Below are positions 51,117 to 62,622 of a DNA stretch of 64,000 bases, one piece after another. The stretch is from assembly GCA_014338405.1 (NCBI GenBank), contig JTDE01000103.1, forward strand, positions 179,011 through 243,010, given 5' to 3'. The DNA comes from Paragonimus skrjabini miyazakii. Its lineage: Eukaryota > Platyhelminthes > Trematoda > Plagiorchiida > Troglotrematidae. Position numbers and translations under genes: made by a program. The notes beneath the pieces are model-generated. The model did no database searches. It worked only from the letters and a program-made list of their open reading frames with translations, and had not been told where the DNA came from. Positions within the stretch are counted from its first letter, which is position 1. The number at the start of each line of letters is the position of its first letter.

Positions 51117-51269
51117 AACTGTCGCTGCAACCCTCTATTTCGGAAGAACGCTGTGCCCTGGTGTCTCCATGTTGCCCTAAAGTTGGTCCGCAGGCGTAAC
51201 GGACAACCAAAGTACAGACGGCCGGCTTACATGTTACAGAATTTCCCATTCTTCAAGTGTTACCGGAAG
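51117..51269 (+). CDS. Candidate internal exon with strong acceptor
   Basis: A long, near-pure pyrimidine acceptor tract (GTTTCTTGTTGTTTTCTTTTACAG) ends at 51116. The following 51 codons stay open to a donor-like GGAAG/GTGGCT at 51269/51270, with both boundaries in phase 0. The peptide is short and basic (NCRCNPLFRKNAVPWCLHVA, then KLVRRRNGQPKYRRPAYM) with no recognised domain. It lies about 130 bp after the LINE fragment, so it could be part of the LINE's decayed C-terminal region, although I cannot match it to one. The frame also stays open upstream of the acceptor, which weakens the exon argument. Confidence 0.25.
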
Positions 51270-51329
51270 GTGGCTAAAAAAAGGTTAAAGTTACGCACAG
51301 TTTTAAATAATCAATCGATTTGAGGAAAA

Positions 51330-52150
51330 AGTGGTGCCGTTGCCGTTACCATTTTGAAAACTGGACTTCAGTTATGAAGAACGGTAAAATACTTGAAATG
51401 CCTAGGGATGTTTTACAAAGCTACCGAAGGCCGTGAACAGTAACTCATATGAAAAGAAGTAGAAGCAACTTTATTGTTCTATTTTTACGTGAAGAAAGGT
51501 TAATGTCATTGCATATCAACCTTATAATTCCCTAAAGTAAACTGCTTAGTTGAGGCGGCATTTGTTTGCTCAAATTGTCCTCAGATGTGTGCCTCCGTGG
51601 TCAAAACTGTAATTTGCGGTTGGCGCGAATGCTAGCATCGACTAAAGTGAACTTGTTGATATCCGACAAACAAAGTTGGATCATGTTTTCATGGAATGTA
51701 ACGTCTTCAAAATTGTAAGTGTAAAAATGTCCAACGAGTAATGACCAGGTTTTTCCTGGAATTATTGCGGGACATTCTTCTACCTCCTAATACTATTCTC
51801 GCCGTAAATTACAGCTGGCTAAGTTTCACTTACCATTCCCTGCAAATGTTGTTTCATTTTTGGTTTTGTGAATAGTTTATTTTCAAGGTTAGTATTGTGA
51901 TTTGGAAACATAAGCCCTGTGGGAAAATCACGTTGCTACTTCACACTATTCTTGTTTTCATATTTTTGATGAGAGAATAGACTCGTCTGTGTCAGCGGTA
52001 GCTATGAACTCGTAGTGTTTTGATGATGTTGATGGTTTGGACTACTTTGCAAGTCTTTTCGGCAACCCGCAAAGTGCGTATGCAAGTGAAAATTTCCCTA
52101 TCGGAGAGAGACTTGAGGGTCCCGACTTAATCCGTTTCCTCATGCAAATA
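51330..52150. other. Non-coding stretch, nothing recognised
   Basis: AT-rich, no open frame with recognisable similarity, no RNA gene. Confidence 0.45.
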
Positions 52151-52151
52151 T

Positions 52152-52270
52152 AACAAAACAGAACAGTACGGAGTAGAACAGAGCAGAGCAGTGAAAAACG
52201 AAGCAGAACAAATCAAAACGAAAATAAACTGAAATGAAGTGAACTGTATTGAACAGAATACAACAGAACA
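52152..52270 (+). repeat. Degenerate AACAG/AAACA pentamer tract
   Basis: A purine-rich run made of imperfect pentamers (ACAAAACAGAACAG, GTAGAACAGAGCAGAGCAG, GAACAGAATACAACAGAACA) with almost no T in its first half. It has the look of a decayed microsatellite. A shorter tract of the same flavour (GGAACAAAACAAAATAGAAC) lies at about 58445-58466. Confidence 0.75.
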
Positions 52271-52274
52271 GGTT

Positions 52275-55200
52275 ACGGTTGATCGAATGCATAGACTGTC
52301 ACTTGATCCAATTCGACGTATTCATCACCTCTTGTTTCCCTTGTACGTCCGTTATTGTTGCATTAATAGTAATGAAAAAGGCGCGATTTGGTGGACGATT
52401 TATTGATTGCTTTACTAAACTAAACGTCAACGCACAATGCTATCAGACGGTATTTAAAAAAACTAACCCAGAGTAACGGATGCATCATATGATGTAGAAT
52501 AAACGAGACGTAAAGCCATCACAGTTCTGAGAGCACGCCATTCTAACTTGTTGTGTTTGAGGCGATAAGCTGAGTTGCTTGGTTAACAAAGAAGGATAGT
52601 AATTGTCGGCGATCGAATTCTGTTTATTTTTATGTAGAATTGACATGTCTGTAGAGGGGGATGGGTTTGAACTTGGACTTTCGAATTCAGTTGCTTAATT
52701 CTTTCATTCATTATGGTTATGCTGAATGGAAGTATGTTGTGCGGTCAGTGGGTTAGTGCGGTATTATTTACATGATATTACAGCGAATAAAGCAGTTGTC
52801 GAGTGAGCGTCTAATTACCAGTTAACATAATTGTTTCAGGTATCCCTTAGAAAATAAATTAAGATACCAACTGTACCTTTTTCGTTTAAAATAACGCACG
52901 TTTAGCCCCACTGATGATAAATGAATCCTAGAACACTAAGTGCAATATGATTGTTGGACATTTTTATTACACAATAGCCCCAACATTTGTCAGTCATATG
53001 ACGCATCATGTTTCCTTCCGGACCAAGGTTGATTCACTTATAGTAGCCAGCAATAAGATAGTGAATAGGTGAGACCAAGGCGATTTATACCATGAGTGTT
53101 GAAGACATCGCTCATAGAATAACTTGAACCAAGCGATTTGAGAGGCTACGAGGTTTAACACTTGACCTGTTTAAAGCACATGCCAAAGACAACTAGCGGA
53201 TTAGATGGACTGATTATGAGGGTGGAGGCAGTAAACCCATATGTATGCGGTTATGTTGCTTACGTTGATTGATTCAGGTTTCTTGTGCGACATCGTGATG
53301 AAAGCCTCCAGGATTGATGAACGGTGTACCTGTCAAAGACTAAAGAACCCCTGTCTCCATTCTTATTGAAACGGTAAAGTTAACATCTACGTACATGGAG
53401 CGTTTTGGATGAATAGAAGAGGTAGGTGGACAGATTTTTATAAAACTATTATGATAGCAGTGTTGTATAATACACGGCACCAATAATAGGCATTATGGCT
53501 AAACTGAAAGAACGATTCGTGTGTTGAAACTAGTACAAGCATGAAGACACTGATATAAAGCGTTCTCTCCGGTTTGATGCTGCAAAACTTTCTTGCAACC
53601 TAGGGGAACCTGAGTTTCACTGTGACGAGTAGATAGTACACTAATTCTTCTACAAAAACCAGAGAAGTTTGAATGGCTGGTATGTTTGTCTTATCAAACT
53701 TGTTAATTACGTGAACATATTTGAATGGACGTTTGATATAGGTAGCTTTCTAACAGGCACCGGCGCTGATAATGTTAAACATGTCCATTTGTCTCAATTT
53801 CTGATAGAAGATCAAAGAAAATAGTTTATTAGTAAAAATGCTCTCTGAGCAAATAACGAGAACATATTCATAATGCCATACAAAACGGCCCACGTAGAGC
53901 AATCTATTTTTTGCAACAGAAGCGACATGTATAAAGTTCGTTTACTGTACTACTGTGTTGACTCCCGGCACATCGGTCTTTGCACAGATCCACCTGAGAG
54001 TTATCTAATCAAGATATTCAGGGGGAACAAACTCTAGTTATAAATATTTCGGTTGTTGGGCTGAAAGGATTCTTTTCCCTTGGCTACATTCCCTATTCCG
54101 CTCATCAAGTTAATGTTTATTCCCCATACCTTATTAACCTCAGCGTTGTCTTACTGGGCTGGCATTACGGTTCACCGTGCTGGCACTGGTCGGAACCCAT
54201 TGGTTTTATTGAACTAGACTATCGCTGTGACCGATTGAGATTTGTATATTTCAGTTACTTGTGCATTGCTTCAAAGGTACAGGAGAAGTATTTTAGTACA
54301 ATCTTGTTTTCAGTTTTAGAGTAGGTTCTTGGACTATGACTATCTCAACAATCAGACATAGAACGTTACAGTGCCCTTGTTCTCATTCACAGATAATAGG
54401 GACTTGAGTGAACAAAGCTGAAAATGTTGACCGTTTCTTCGGTCCAGTCAATCTTTCATCCAATCGCGAACTTATAACTGACACTGCTCCCGGTTACCCA
54501 TGGGGGAAAGGACAGTTTATTCGTTTTGAGTCGTGGAAATTCTGTTAAAGGGAGATCGAGTGTGCTCTCCGCCGTCGCCAATTTCGTCTGCTGAAGACTT
54601 TATGGTAGAAAATAAACTCCCACACTTTCATACAGACCACGAACAGAAGTGTTATAGAACCATAGGGGAGTTTATGACTTATGAAGAGCTCTGAATATAC
54701 AAACAAGTAAATGCTATCGTTTCTTTTAATGAAACGATATTAGTCAAAAATGAATATTAATGAAACACCTCAAGTCCGTTGCCGTATCCACAGGCAATGT
54801 TTGTGAGATCAGTTTAGAAATCGCATTCACAAAAAACTAGACAGGTTTTGAATAACAGGTGCCAGAATGTCAGTTAAAAGCTTCGTAGTTCCACGCAAGA
54901 AAGCACCTTGCATAGTATGATTTGGTTAATGTCTAGCTAACTTAATCAAATAAATATGTTTTAAAAAATAGAATTTAGTCTCTAATTGGCTATTTTATTC
55001 GACCGTACTCAGTTTACTTAAACGAAAAATGAGGCATGCTGATGACATTGAGAATACTGTATATTTGCTAAAGCGAAAAGCCACGGCAAACTAGAATGAA
55101 TGAACATAATTGAAAATGGTTAACTTTCATGGTATCTAAGTTGATTATGGAAATCAGAAGGTGCCGTAGGAAATTTTCCCCAAGGATGTCTAGATTTCTA

Positions 55201-58200
55201 TCTGAGACAAACCACCAAGTAGATCCGGAGATATCGTTCACTGCAATCGGTTATAATTTAATCTATTAGTATTCAAACCCATGGAAGCCCAGATAAAGTT
55301 TATTTATTTGTAGCAGTGGTGTACTCAAGGAGTACTCACCCTGGAGATAGAATTACAATGAACTTATCACAATAAACAACTACTCATCAGTAATAACAAT
55401 TGTGGTTTAGTTTTGAAATTTTTGTATTTTCTGCAAAATATTTTTTTCGATTTTATTAGACATCAAGCGAATGGACAGAATGTAACTGGTGGATCCATCT
55501 CTCAATGGAGTCACAACACTACTCAAATTGTATGGGTAATTTTGCAAGTTTAACTTACGAATACCTGTTTTTCGAATTTAACTGATTGATAACAGCATCC
55601 GTCACAACATCAAACACTTTTTGACTGCCGTTCTCTTCGGAATAATTGAAACGTTGTGGGACTGTCCGCTTCACAATCACAAATTTCGTCACGCAGTCAC
55701 GCTACTTTGACCTTCTAAGCAAGATGGACAACTATCCTGAATCCAGTCACCTTAATAAAAAGATGGCCACGTGCTGCGAGCAGGGTAGATGATAAATCGT
55801 TTTTGTTTCACGCGGACAGTCATCTAAACAAGAATAGTTCTGCGTAGGAAAATATGCAACAATAGGTTAGTTTAAACACCTAATAGATTTTTACTTCTAA
55901 ACAAATGAATTTAAACATAAGAAGCCCATAAGCCAGCCTCAGAGGTCAGAAGTTACTGTCCGAATTGTCCTACGAGATTCATCTTATCTGCCGAATAACA
56001 GTAAAGTAATATTTTACCCAAGTTAACAGGACAAAGGTTTCACCAAAAGTGCGTCTAGTAGAGTAGTAAGTTCTTCCGCAATAACAAAAGCAAGCTCGAG
56101 CATTTCAACATTTTAACAAGATTAACTGGAATTACCCCAGGTTTCGCCGCCAAAGAATGACGAAATTAAATTCCATCAATCGCACACATTTTCGATGTCG
56201 TTCAAATTGGACAGAGGCTATATTTACTAATGAGTAGGACTTTAACCCAAACGACCCTGATGCATAGGGGTGGTGTTGGCATCTTAAAACGCAGGTGATG
56301 TGCTTCGTTAGGTAACTCGGCGATGAACGTTCAATTACGATCTTTTGTGCGTCTACTGCATCAAATATGAATGTACTGGCAATATTAAGCGAAGAACAAA
56401 CAGTTATTTCTTAATCTTGCATACGGGTATGGATTCTGTTGTAGTTTGTCACGTCACGGTATACACAAAGATGGTTTCACAAGTGTGTTAAACGTCGCAA
56501 AGCTGCTCTTCGTGCCCATGCCCTAATATCAACCCAGTTGTAATTACATAAGGAGTATTAGTCAAACAGACATAAAAGATACTGTGATATATTGCTTCGG
56601 AGTTTCACTGAGGACTGCTCACATATGAAAATAATGCAGTTAGAGGCCCGCTGTGGTTCAATCGAGATCAGACACAAAGTAAGCCTGACGAATAAAGTCC
56701 ATGGAATTTTCCAGGCCATTTTCTAGCTGACAAAGCCTGTATGTATACAATATTTGAATTTTAACTTTTTCCCTCAGTCCCTCTTTGGCTTAATAAACCT
56801 GTTATCATTCGGTATATTTCTGTTTCAGCTGCATACGCAAAAAATGTTTAGTGATCAGCTGAGCCTTTTTGCCCAGCGATTGTATTTCACTTATGCAATC
56901 GTTAAACTCTTTGGCATATTCGGGGTTATAAACTTGTCAGCCAATCTCTTGTTTCAACAGTTTTGTGTTTATCTCATAGAGTTGCACACTACAGTGCGCT
57001 GTTGTTTACTGTGCTCGCCGTCAAAGTAAACCATTTATGCAGCGCGACTTGATCCGTTCACTCACTGCGATGTACACCAAAAACCTTATTATCCGTAATA
57101 ACTAGTAAAAATAATCAGTGCGATGTGAAGAAAATGTCATTACTGAAAACGTTTTGTGCACTAGTTTGGTTTTCCGCAAGAAATAGTAATGGGTGCTACC
57201 TTTTTTGGATTAGAATGCACTCAGGACGACAAGGGTGCTCAAATATTCTCTGTGGAACGAAAGTTGTCAATTTATCTCCCCTGTGCGGCTGATGTTCACC
57301 CGAATACAGTGCCCAATAGACTAACTTATTCTATGAGACATGTGTCTTGTGGCTATTGTATTCATCATATGAGGAAATAGTTCCACTGGCATGTCCTGCA
57401 GACGAGGTCTACACCTCAGATTCAAAGGCAGATGAGGTGCAGACCAGCGTAGACAAACCAAGTAAATCAGAAATATCACTCGAAGGGTGGACAAGCAACA
57501 CTGACCCACGAGTACAACGATGAAAGTGTTGCCACCACCGAAATGTAAAAAGCTATCAAAAATCGACTAGAAAATTTGGTTACATTAAAAACTGTCTGGT
57601 TTTAAGCAGCAAATAAATAGAATGGCGGAGTCCTTTCGTAAGTACGGAAAATGCGTTGCCTTTTGTCACGAGATTAGACTAGGTGATGCCAGATCAGAGG
57701 GTTGGAACATGATAGGTTAAGCTTCTTGTAATAGTCACAGTGACTACAGCTGTGTTAGATATAATTATGATGGGAACAGTGCTGCATTCTTGGACGGAAT
57801 AGCCTCATCACATTACTAACGTAAAAGCTTCTGTAAAAAAACAATGTGAACCACCGCAGAGAAACAATATTTTATATATGAACGTATACAGTTGCGAATG
57901 GATAGATAATGGTATGTGCCATCATGTTAGTAAAGTGTAAGACGGGAAATGATAGCCAGCACGTAATGTTAGAAAACCTCCATGTTGAGTGTTAAAGAAA
58001 GCCTGAGATACGCTAAGGAGGATGGAATAACTTTAAGTAGTTTCGCGATTAAGGGTCTTTATTGGCTGACGAATGGTGAACATATTGACGTTTGAGGATA
58101 GAAGTCTATGAAATCTGTTCCAATATTTCGTGGTACTTATATCAAAGCCGACAAATCAACCCCAGGTTGACATTTTGTTTGAATTCGGGAAATACGGATA

Positions 58201-58860
58201 GTCAGTGAGAGGTTGGAGGAGTACTCATGGATGTAATTTATCCATGAACATCTTTCAAGGCAAGATGCTTGGAACCAATGGGTCACCTGTGATATAAAAC
58301 TTCAGAAAACCCGGTATTAGAACTGGAAGTCAAAAACGGTCTACCCATCCAGCTGATACAACTGCACACGAGTCACACTTTTATCTACCGTAGGATTTAT
58401 TCGTAATAATCTGCGACTATCCAAGGCGATACACTCAAATCAAATGGAACAAAACAAAATAGAACAGAGTTTTGCCTACTTCACTGTTCTCACAAAAATA
58501 CAATGTTCAACAGTTCTAGCTAGTTTAAGCAGCCCAGACAGACAAGGCGGTCAGGCTTAATTAGGTCTCAATACAGCTAGATGGCAAGCAAATCGAGAAA
58601 GTAATCGATCAGTCCAGTCAGTAAGGCATCTACTGTACATCCGTCTCGATTCCATTTGGAATGGATTTACAAGCACAAGTGACATAAAAACCACTTCAAT
58701 AGAAATAAAAATGTGTTTCGGCGAACAGCCTGTTTTCGGTTATTCATCATCGAGCCAATTACATAACATTTTATATCATCATGGTTGTCAAGCGTGCAAA
58801 ATCAAGAACAATCAGTTATATAATTACGCTGTGCGATTATGAATTGGAGAGCCATTCAGT
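52275..58860. other. Long non-coding stretch, nothing recognised
   Basis: Short open frames only. The frame 56754-57029 is very hydrophobic (Leu/Phe-rich) but starts at a TTG and lacks splice-like flanks. The frame 57189-57380 begins with ATG and has no similarity. No RNA gene was found. A small AACA-rich tract occurs near 58.45 kb. Confidence 0.4.
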
Positions 58861-58869
58861 AACAAAATT

Positions 58870-59815
58870 AACCTTCGAAAGCGTCCAGCCCGCAACAGGA
58901 GGCCATAGTAACCATAGGGCATGTACGAATTCCTTCTAAGCGCACAACTGTGGATTGCACAACCGAATTCTGATCGCTTCCGCGGTGGTCAAAATACGAA
59001 ATTTGACTCCTCTGGATTGACGACTGGGCTAGTGGTAGATGGGCTGGAAAGCCACTTCCGGTGAGACTTGGTGCCATGATTCAACAAAGTGCGCCAGAAT
59101 TGCACTCGAAATGGACTTCATCGTGCCCTTAATCAGGCTTGTGGGGGTGGTGTTCACGTATCCTCTAGAAAAGCTGCCTGATTGTGCGACGGACATAGCC
59201 TGTTCCACAGGAGGATGTGAAAGAGTAAGCACAAAATGAGGTCATACCTTTAGGCAACGTAACTTTGAGTTGTACGTGGAGTGCCGGGTCGGATCATAAC
59301 GAGATTCGTAGTTGCGCCACAATGTAGATTTTTTTTAAGTGCACTACTTATTCTACGGGTCAACAGTTCAGCCAACGCCTCGCCTTTGTAGTCTAACGTC
59401 ATGTGAACCAACTTCCTTTTCGCAGATTAACTTTTGGTTCTGTCAGTACCATATGTCTATCCACGAAGTTTACAGGATGGGCGTTCTCTGCGAATATCCG
59501 TCGTAATAACACCACTTCCGCTCCAATCATGTCATCGGTGCATATTCTCATAGCTCCGTATGTTAAACTACGAACGAGGTTTTTCTTCTGTCTGAGGGGT
59601 ACGTAACTGGAGAAGTGAGTATACTGGCCGTTCCAAGTCCCCTTCCTGTTAATACTCCTTTGAATTGAACCGTTTGTACAACAACTCAGTGCCACATCCA
59701 GGAAGGATATTCGTCCATCTTTCTCGGCCTCAAGTGTAAAGTTGAGATTAGGGTGTGCTGTGTTTGCCTCAGCAAGTAAGCTATCCAGATCCATAGTTTC
59801 TTTGACTTCATAGTT
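58870..59815 (-). mobile_element. Penelope-like element fragment: reverse transcriptase thumb, linker and GIY-YIG endonuclease
   Basis: On the minus strand, an uninterrupted 131-codon frame (59794 to 59399) covers the PLE reverse transcriptase C-terminal part. Residues 1-20 hold SLLAEANTAHPNLNFTLEAE ('NxxHPNlxFTxExE'), then ISFLDVAL, then KGTWNGQYTHFSSYVPLRQK ('RKgTWxGqYxhFsSfxPlxqK'), NLVRSL and PVNFVDRHM. After a stop come KGEALAELLTRRIS and, in another frame, FCAYSFTSSCGTGYVRRT. The latter is the GIY-YIG core with the usual Gly of YVGRT replaced by Arg. Two stops and a frameshift follow, then GTMKSISSAILAHFVESWHQ and TTAEAIRIRL...LCAQKEFVHALWLLWP. The similarity begins abruptly at about 59815, so the palm with its YVDD motif is missing, about 120 bp from the assembly gap. 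This copy is the same family as the 42.7 kb copy, in inverted orientation. Confidence 0.85.
59399..59794 (-). pseudogene. PLE reverse transcriptase C-terminal open segment
   Basis: This is the longest intact coding piece of the 58.87-59.82 kb element: 131 codons from an internal Met, covering the region after the catalytic palm up to the 'GYP/FVDRH' block. The frame is continuous and the conserved residues of the 'HPNL' and 'KGTW..GQY' blocks are kept. That suggests a younger age than the 18.6 kb copy. It cannot act alone because the fingers and palm domains are absent. Confidence 0.75.
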
Positions 59816-59936
59816 TTACTGCGCACTCCACTCAACGCTTTGCACATTTACGCTTTCTTACGTAATTTATGTAATCAAGCTGGTAGTGGCAAAACTTTGA
59901 TTGAATAGAAACAAATAATTCATTGTTGTATCTGTA

Positions 59937-60036
59937 NNNNNNNNNNNNNNNNNNNNNNNNNNNNNNNNNNNNNNNNNNNNNNNNNNNNNNNNNNNNNNNN
60001 NNNNNNNNNNNNNNNNNNNNNNNNNNNNNNNNNNNN
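59937..60036. other. Assembly gap of 100 N
   Basis: Exactly one hundred undefined bases, the usual placeholder length for a scaffold join of unknown size. The real distance across it is therefore unknown. It lies about 120 bp beyond the truncated end of a PLE copy. Confidence 1.
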
Positions 60037-60615
60037 CAACTAACATTCACTTTTGTAATGTCCAAACGTATTTTATGTCAGACTTGATTACTCTTAACTT
60101 AGTAAGCCTCGTTTGCTCAAACAGTTTAGCTTGTCTAAGAATGTATGTAAAAATATCCTAATTATTGTCTTGATGTCAAATAGGTCACATCAGCTCTATT
60201 CCTCTAGGCTGAATGTGGCTCAACACAATCAGAATAAAGATTGCTCAAAAAAGCTGCATGAGAACACAAACGTTTTTACTTCCCACTCAGTTGAATATGC
60301 GTTATTTGACGACCTGCTCGTTTGCTCTTTTTGCGTTTTACCTGCTTCAGGCGCAGCAGCTGAGATCCACCACATATGATAATTTTGTTTTTGCTATATG
60401 TTTTTTTATGCATTGATTTTAATTTAACAATCTAAGTTTAACCCGACGTCGATTTTCAGTTTGTAGGTTAACGTTTTCATTCAAATTGAAAAAGGTGATG
60501 TTCGAAAAATTAACAAATTTAATAGACAGAACAAACCAATGAGAACAAAATGGTATAATTTTGATCATTCACTTAAAGGTTACGGTCTGAATTCAGTAAA
60601 ATGAGGCGGATTATT
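60037..60615. other. Non-coding stretch with an open segment
   Basis: The plus-strand frame 60113-60379 (88 codons, non-ATG start) contains a weak acceptor-like site near 60182 and protein-like residues afterwards, ending at a TGA. No domain and no donor were seen. It is not called as an exon. Confidence 0.35.
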
Positions 60616-60622
60616 CGCACAG

Positions 60623-60824
60623 TTTGTTGGTTCAATCAAGCCTTCCTATTGTTTCTGCGCGTCTGGATAACTGGACCACACGAAGTATCTGTCAACCAGT
60701 ATTCACAGCAATGCCCGAAGCGGCCAGCCAACATACAGATAAACAGTTACACTTTTGTAATTGTCAAATGTTTGGTTTGTTTCAATCACTCAATCAAAGT
60801 CGCCAAATATTTTCAGCAGATCTA
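60623..60824 (+). CDS. Candidate internal exon of an unknown gene
   Basis: Two overlapping plus-strand frames cover this stretch. The one starting at 60624 reads LVQSSLPIVSARLDNWTTRS, then a His/Cys/Gln-containing stretch, to RQIFSADL. It ends at GATCTA/GTGAGT, a near-consensus donor (GT at 60825-60826). The acceptor would be the weaker TTATTCGCACAG ending at 60622. No known domain is recognised. The good donor is the main support. The alternative open frame in the same region (60601-60825) shows that chance openness is easy here. Confidence 0.25.
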
Positions 60825-60829
60825 GTGAG

Positions 60830-62020
60830 TATGCAAGGTTCTCTGTGAAAACCAAAGGTTTCATCCCTAACAGTCACAAACGACATTGCCACTATATAGA
60901 CAGAAGCGATCGGTGCACCGTCGGTTGAAAAATACACAATATGCAGCGTTACTTGAATAGTCTCGTTACAGTCTGTATTTGCTTGATTGGCACAGTCTTG
61001 TCACTTTGTCAAGTCCATTAACCGCGTTATGCTTTTCATACTTTTAAACCCCTTCGCAGTCAACTCAGACGGGGAATTCATTTGGATCCGGCCACGCGTT
61101 AGACGTTGTAGGATAAGAAATGGTTGGATACAGACTGACTTTTATGTAAGTAATATCATTATTTAATAAACTACTTGAATGTGCCAGATAATGGCATGCT
61201 AAAATGCAAACTTACTTGGTGTTATTTGTTTTATTCCTCCGGACGAAAGCTGATTGTGAATGGAAGTTAAATACATTTCTGCATCACGCTTGAAATTCTG
61301 TAAATTCAGCAACCTTGGCAGCATTTACTAAGCCGGTACTGCAATATTAATTAGACAACTTTACTTAACAGCTCAACTTGCATTCACAGGATATAGATCG
61401 TAGACGGAAGACTAGTTGATTGAGTACCGCTGAAAATAATTAGCAGTGATCACAGTTGTTTAAAATGAATAATGATCCTGTAGTAAAAAATATGCCACGG
61501 TGGGATGCATCTGTGAAAAAATGATTTTTTTGGCGTAACCTGCATGAATTAATTTCTAAAACATTCAACGTAAATAAACAATCTTTGGTGTTCCTGACAT
61601 ATAGTTGATGATGTCTTGAATATAAATTAAACATTCCTCAAGCCTGAGATCAGCTTTTATATTTTCCTGAACAATACAGCAACCCAGGTTCAAAATGAAA
61701 CATTAAACTCGAATTTATTTCCTGTTACTGTTCAGTAGTGTTGTAAATTTTCGTAATTACCGACGTTTGAACTCTAGTGAAAATATTTCCGAAGCAGTCA
61801 TATCGACCACTACGACAATGAACATCCCGTGATGTCACAAATTCTAGTTGGTTGCTTGCAATCTAGATTTAAATTAACGTGTCTTTTTAGCGTGATAGCT
61901 ATTATCAATGTCATCTTTGGATAACAGCACAATTTAGGCACTTAAATTTCGCTTGGTTGGTTTTGCTATTTTTATGTAATATGTCATGATCTCACACACA
62001 GAAATGCATAATTATTACAA
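60830..62020. other. Non-coding stretch, nothing recognised
   Basis: AT-rich, short open frames on both strands without similarity. Confidence 0.45.
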
Positions 62021-62026
62021 GTTTTA

Positions 62027-62209
62027 ATGGCAAGTATGTCGATCGTCACTTCCATTTTTATCGCAGTTTGCATAGTTGAATCGGCCTCCCGACTATCTCA
62101 CTTTGAAATGAAGCACCACTCTCGGACTTCATTCTTATTAGATCCGGATGTTTACTATGTGATTCGACAGTTTTGGGCGTACGTGTTAACCAGTACACCA
62201 TCGACATGA
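62027..62209 (+). CDS. Small open frame with signal-peptide-like N terminus
   Basis: An ATG-initiated frame of 60 codons. Residues 1-20 (MASMSIVTSIFIAVCIVESA) form a hydrophobic stretch with a plausible signal-peptidase site after ESA. A polar, His/Ser-rich region follows, and the frame ends with a TGA. It could be the first exon of a secreted protein or a small secreted peptide. No promoter, convincing donor or similarity supports it, and a chance frame is at least as likely. Confidence 0.2.
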   Translation: MASMSIVTSIFIAVCIVESASRLSHFEMKHHSRTSFLLDPDVYYVIRQFWAYVLTSTPST

Positions 62210-62214
62210 AGAAT

Positions 62215-62615
62215 TGCACACTTGAATCTTTCTCTTTACACGTTCAGCCATAACCTCGAACGAATGTGTGTTACTAGTAGCGAAGTGTATACTACTCACC
62301 ATATTTTACGCTGCTAAACAGAATGTGGCCAACGCCGCCTGCGTTATTCTGTTGGCACGTATCACTTGCGTGCCAAAAATGCTTTGAACCTGCGGTATAC
62401 TTGGAGTACAAACGTTTTTTAGTTTGTAGAGTACACTTCTCGGAAACAGTCAAACATTAGGTTACAAATTACAAATTCAATAGCGTTGATCAGGAAGGTT
62501 GAATACGGAAAACCTATCATCTAGATAATTCAAGTAGCAGTGGAAAGAACATGCATTGATTTCCGTGAGTAATTTATCCGATCAAGCCAATTCCCGACGT
62601 CGTTTGTCAAACTAT
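62215..62615. other. Non-coding stretch upstream of a PLE
   Basis: Nothing recognised. It may include the 5' end of the following PLE. No pLTR duplication or hammerhead core (CTGATGA...GAAA) was found here. Confidence 0.4.
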
Positions 62616-62622
62616 TGTCTAA

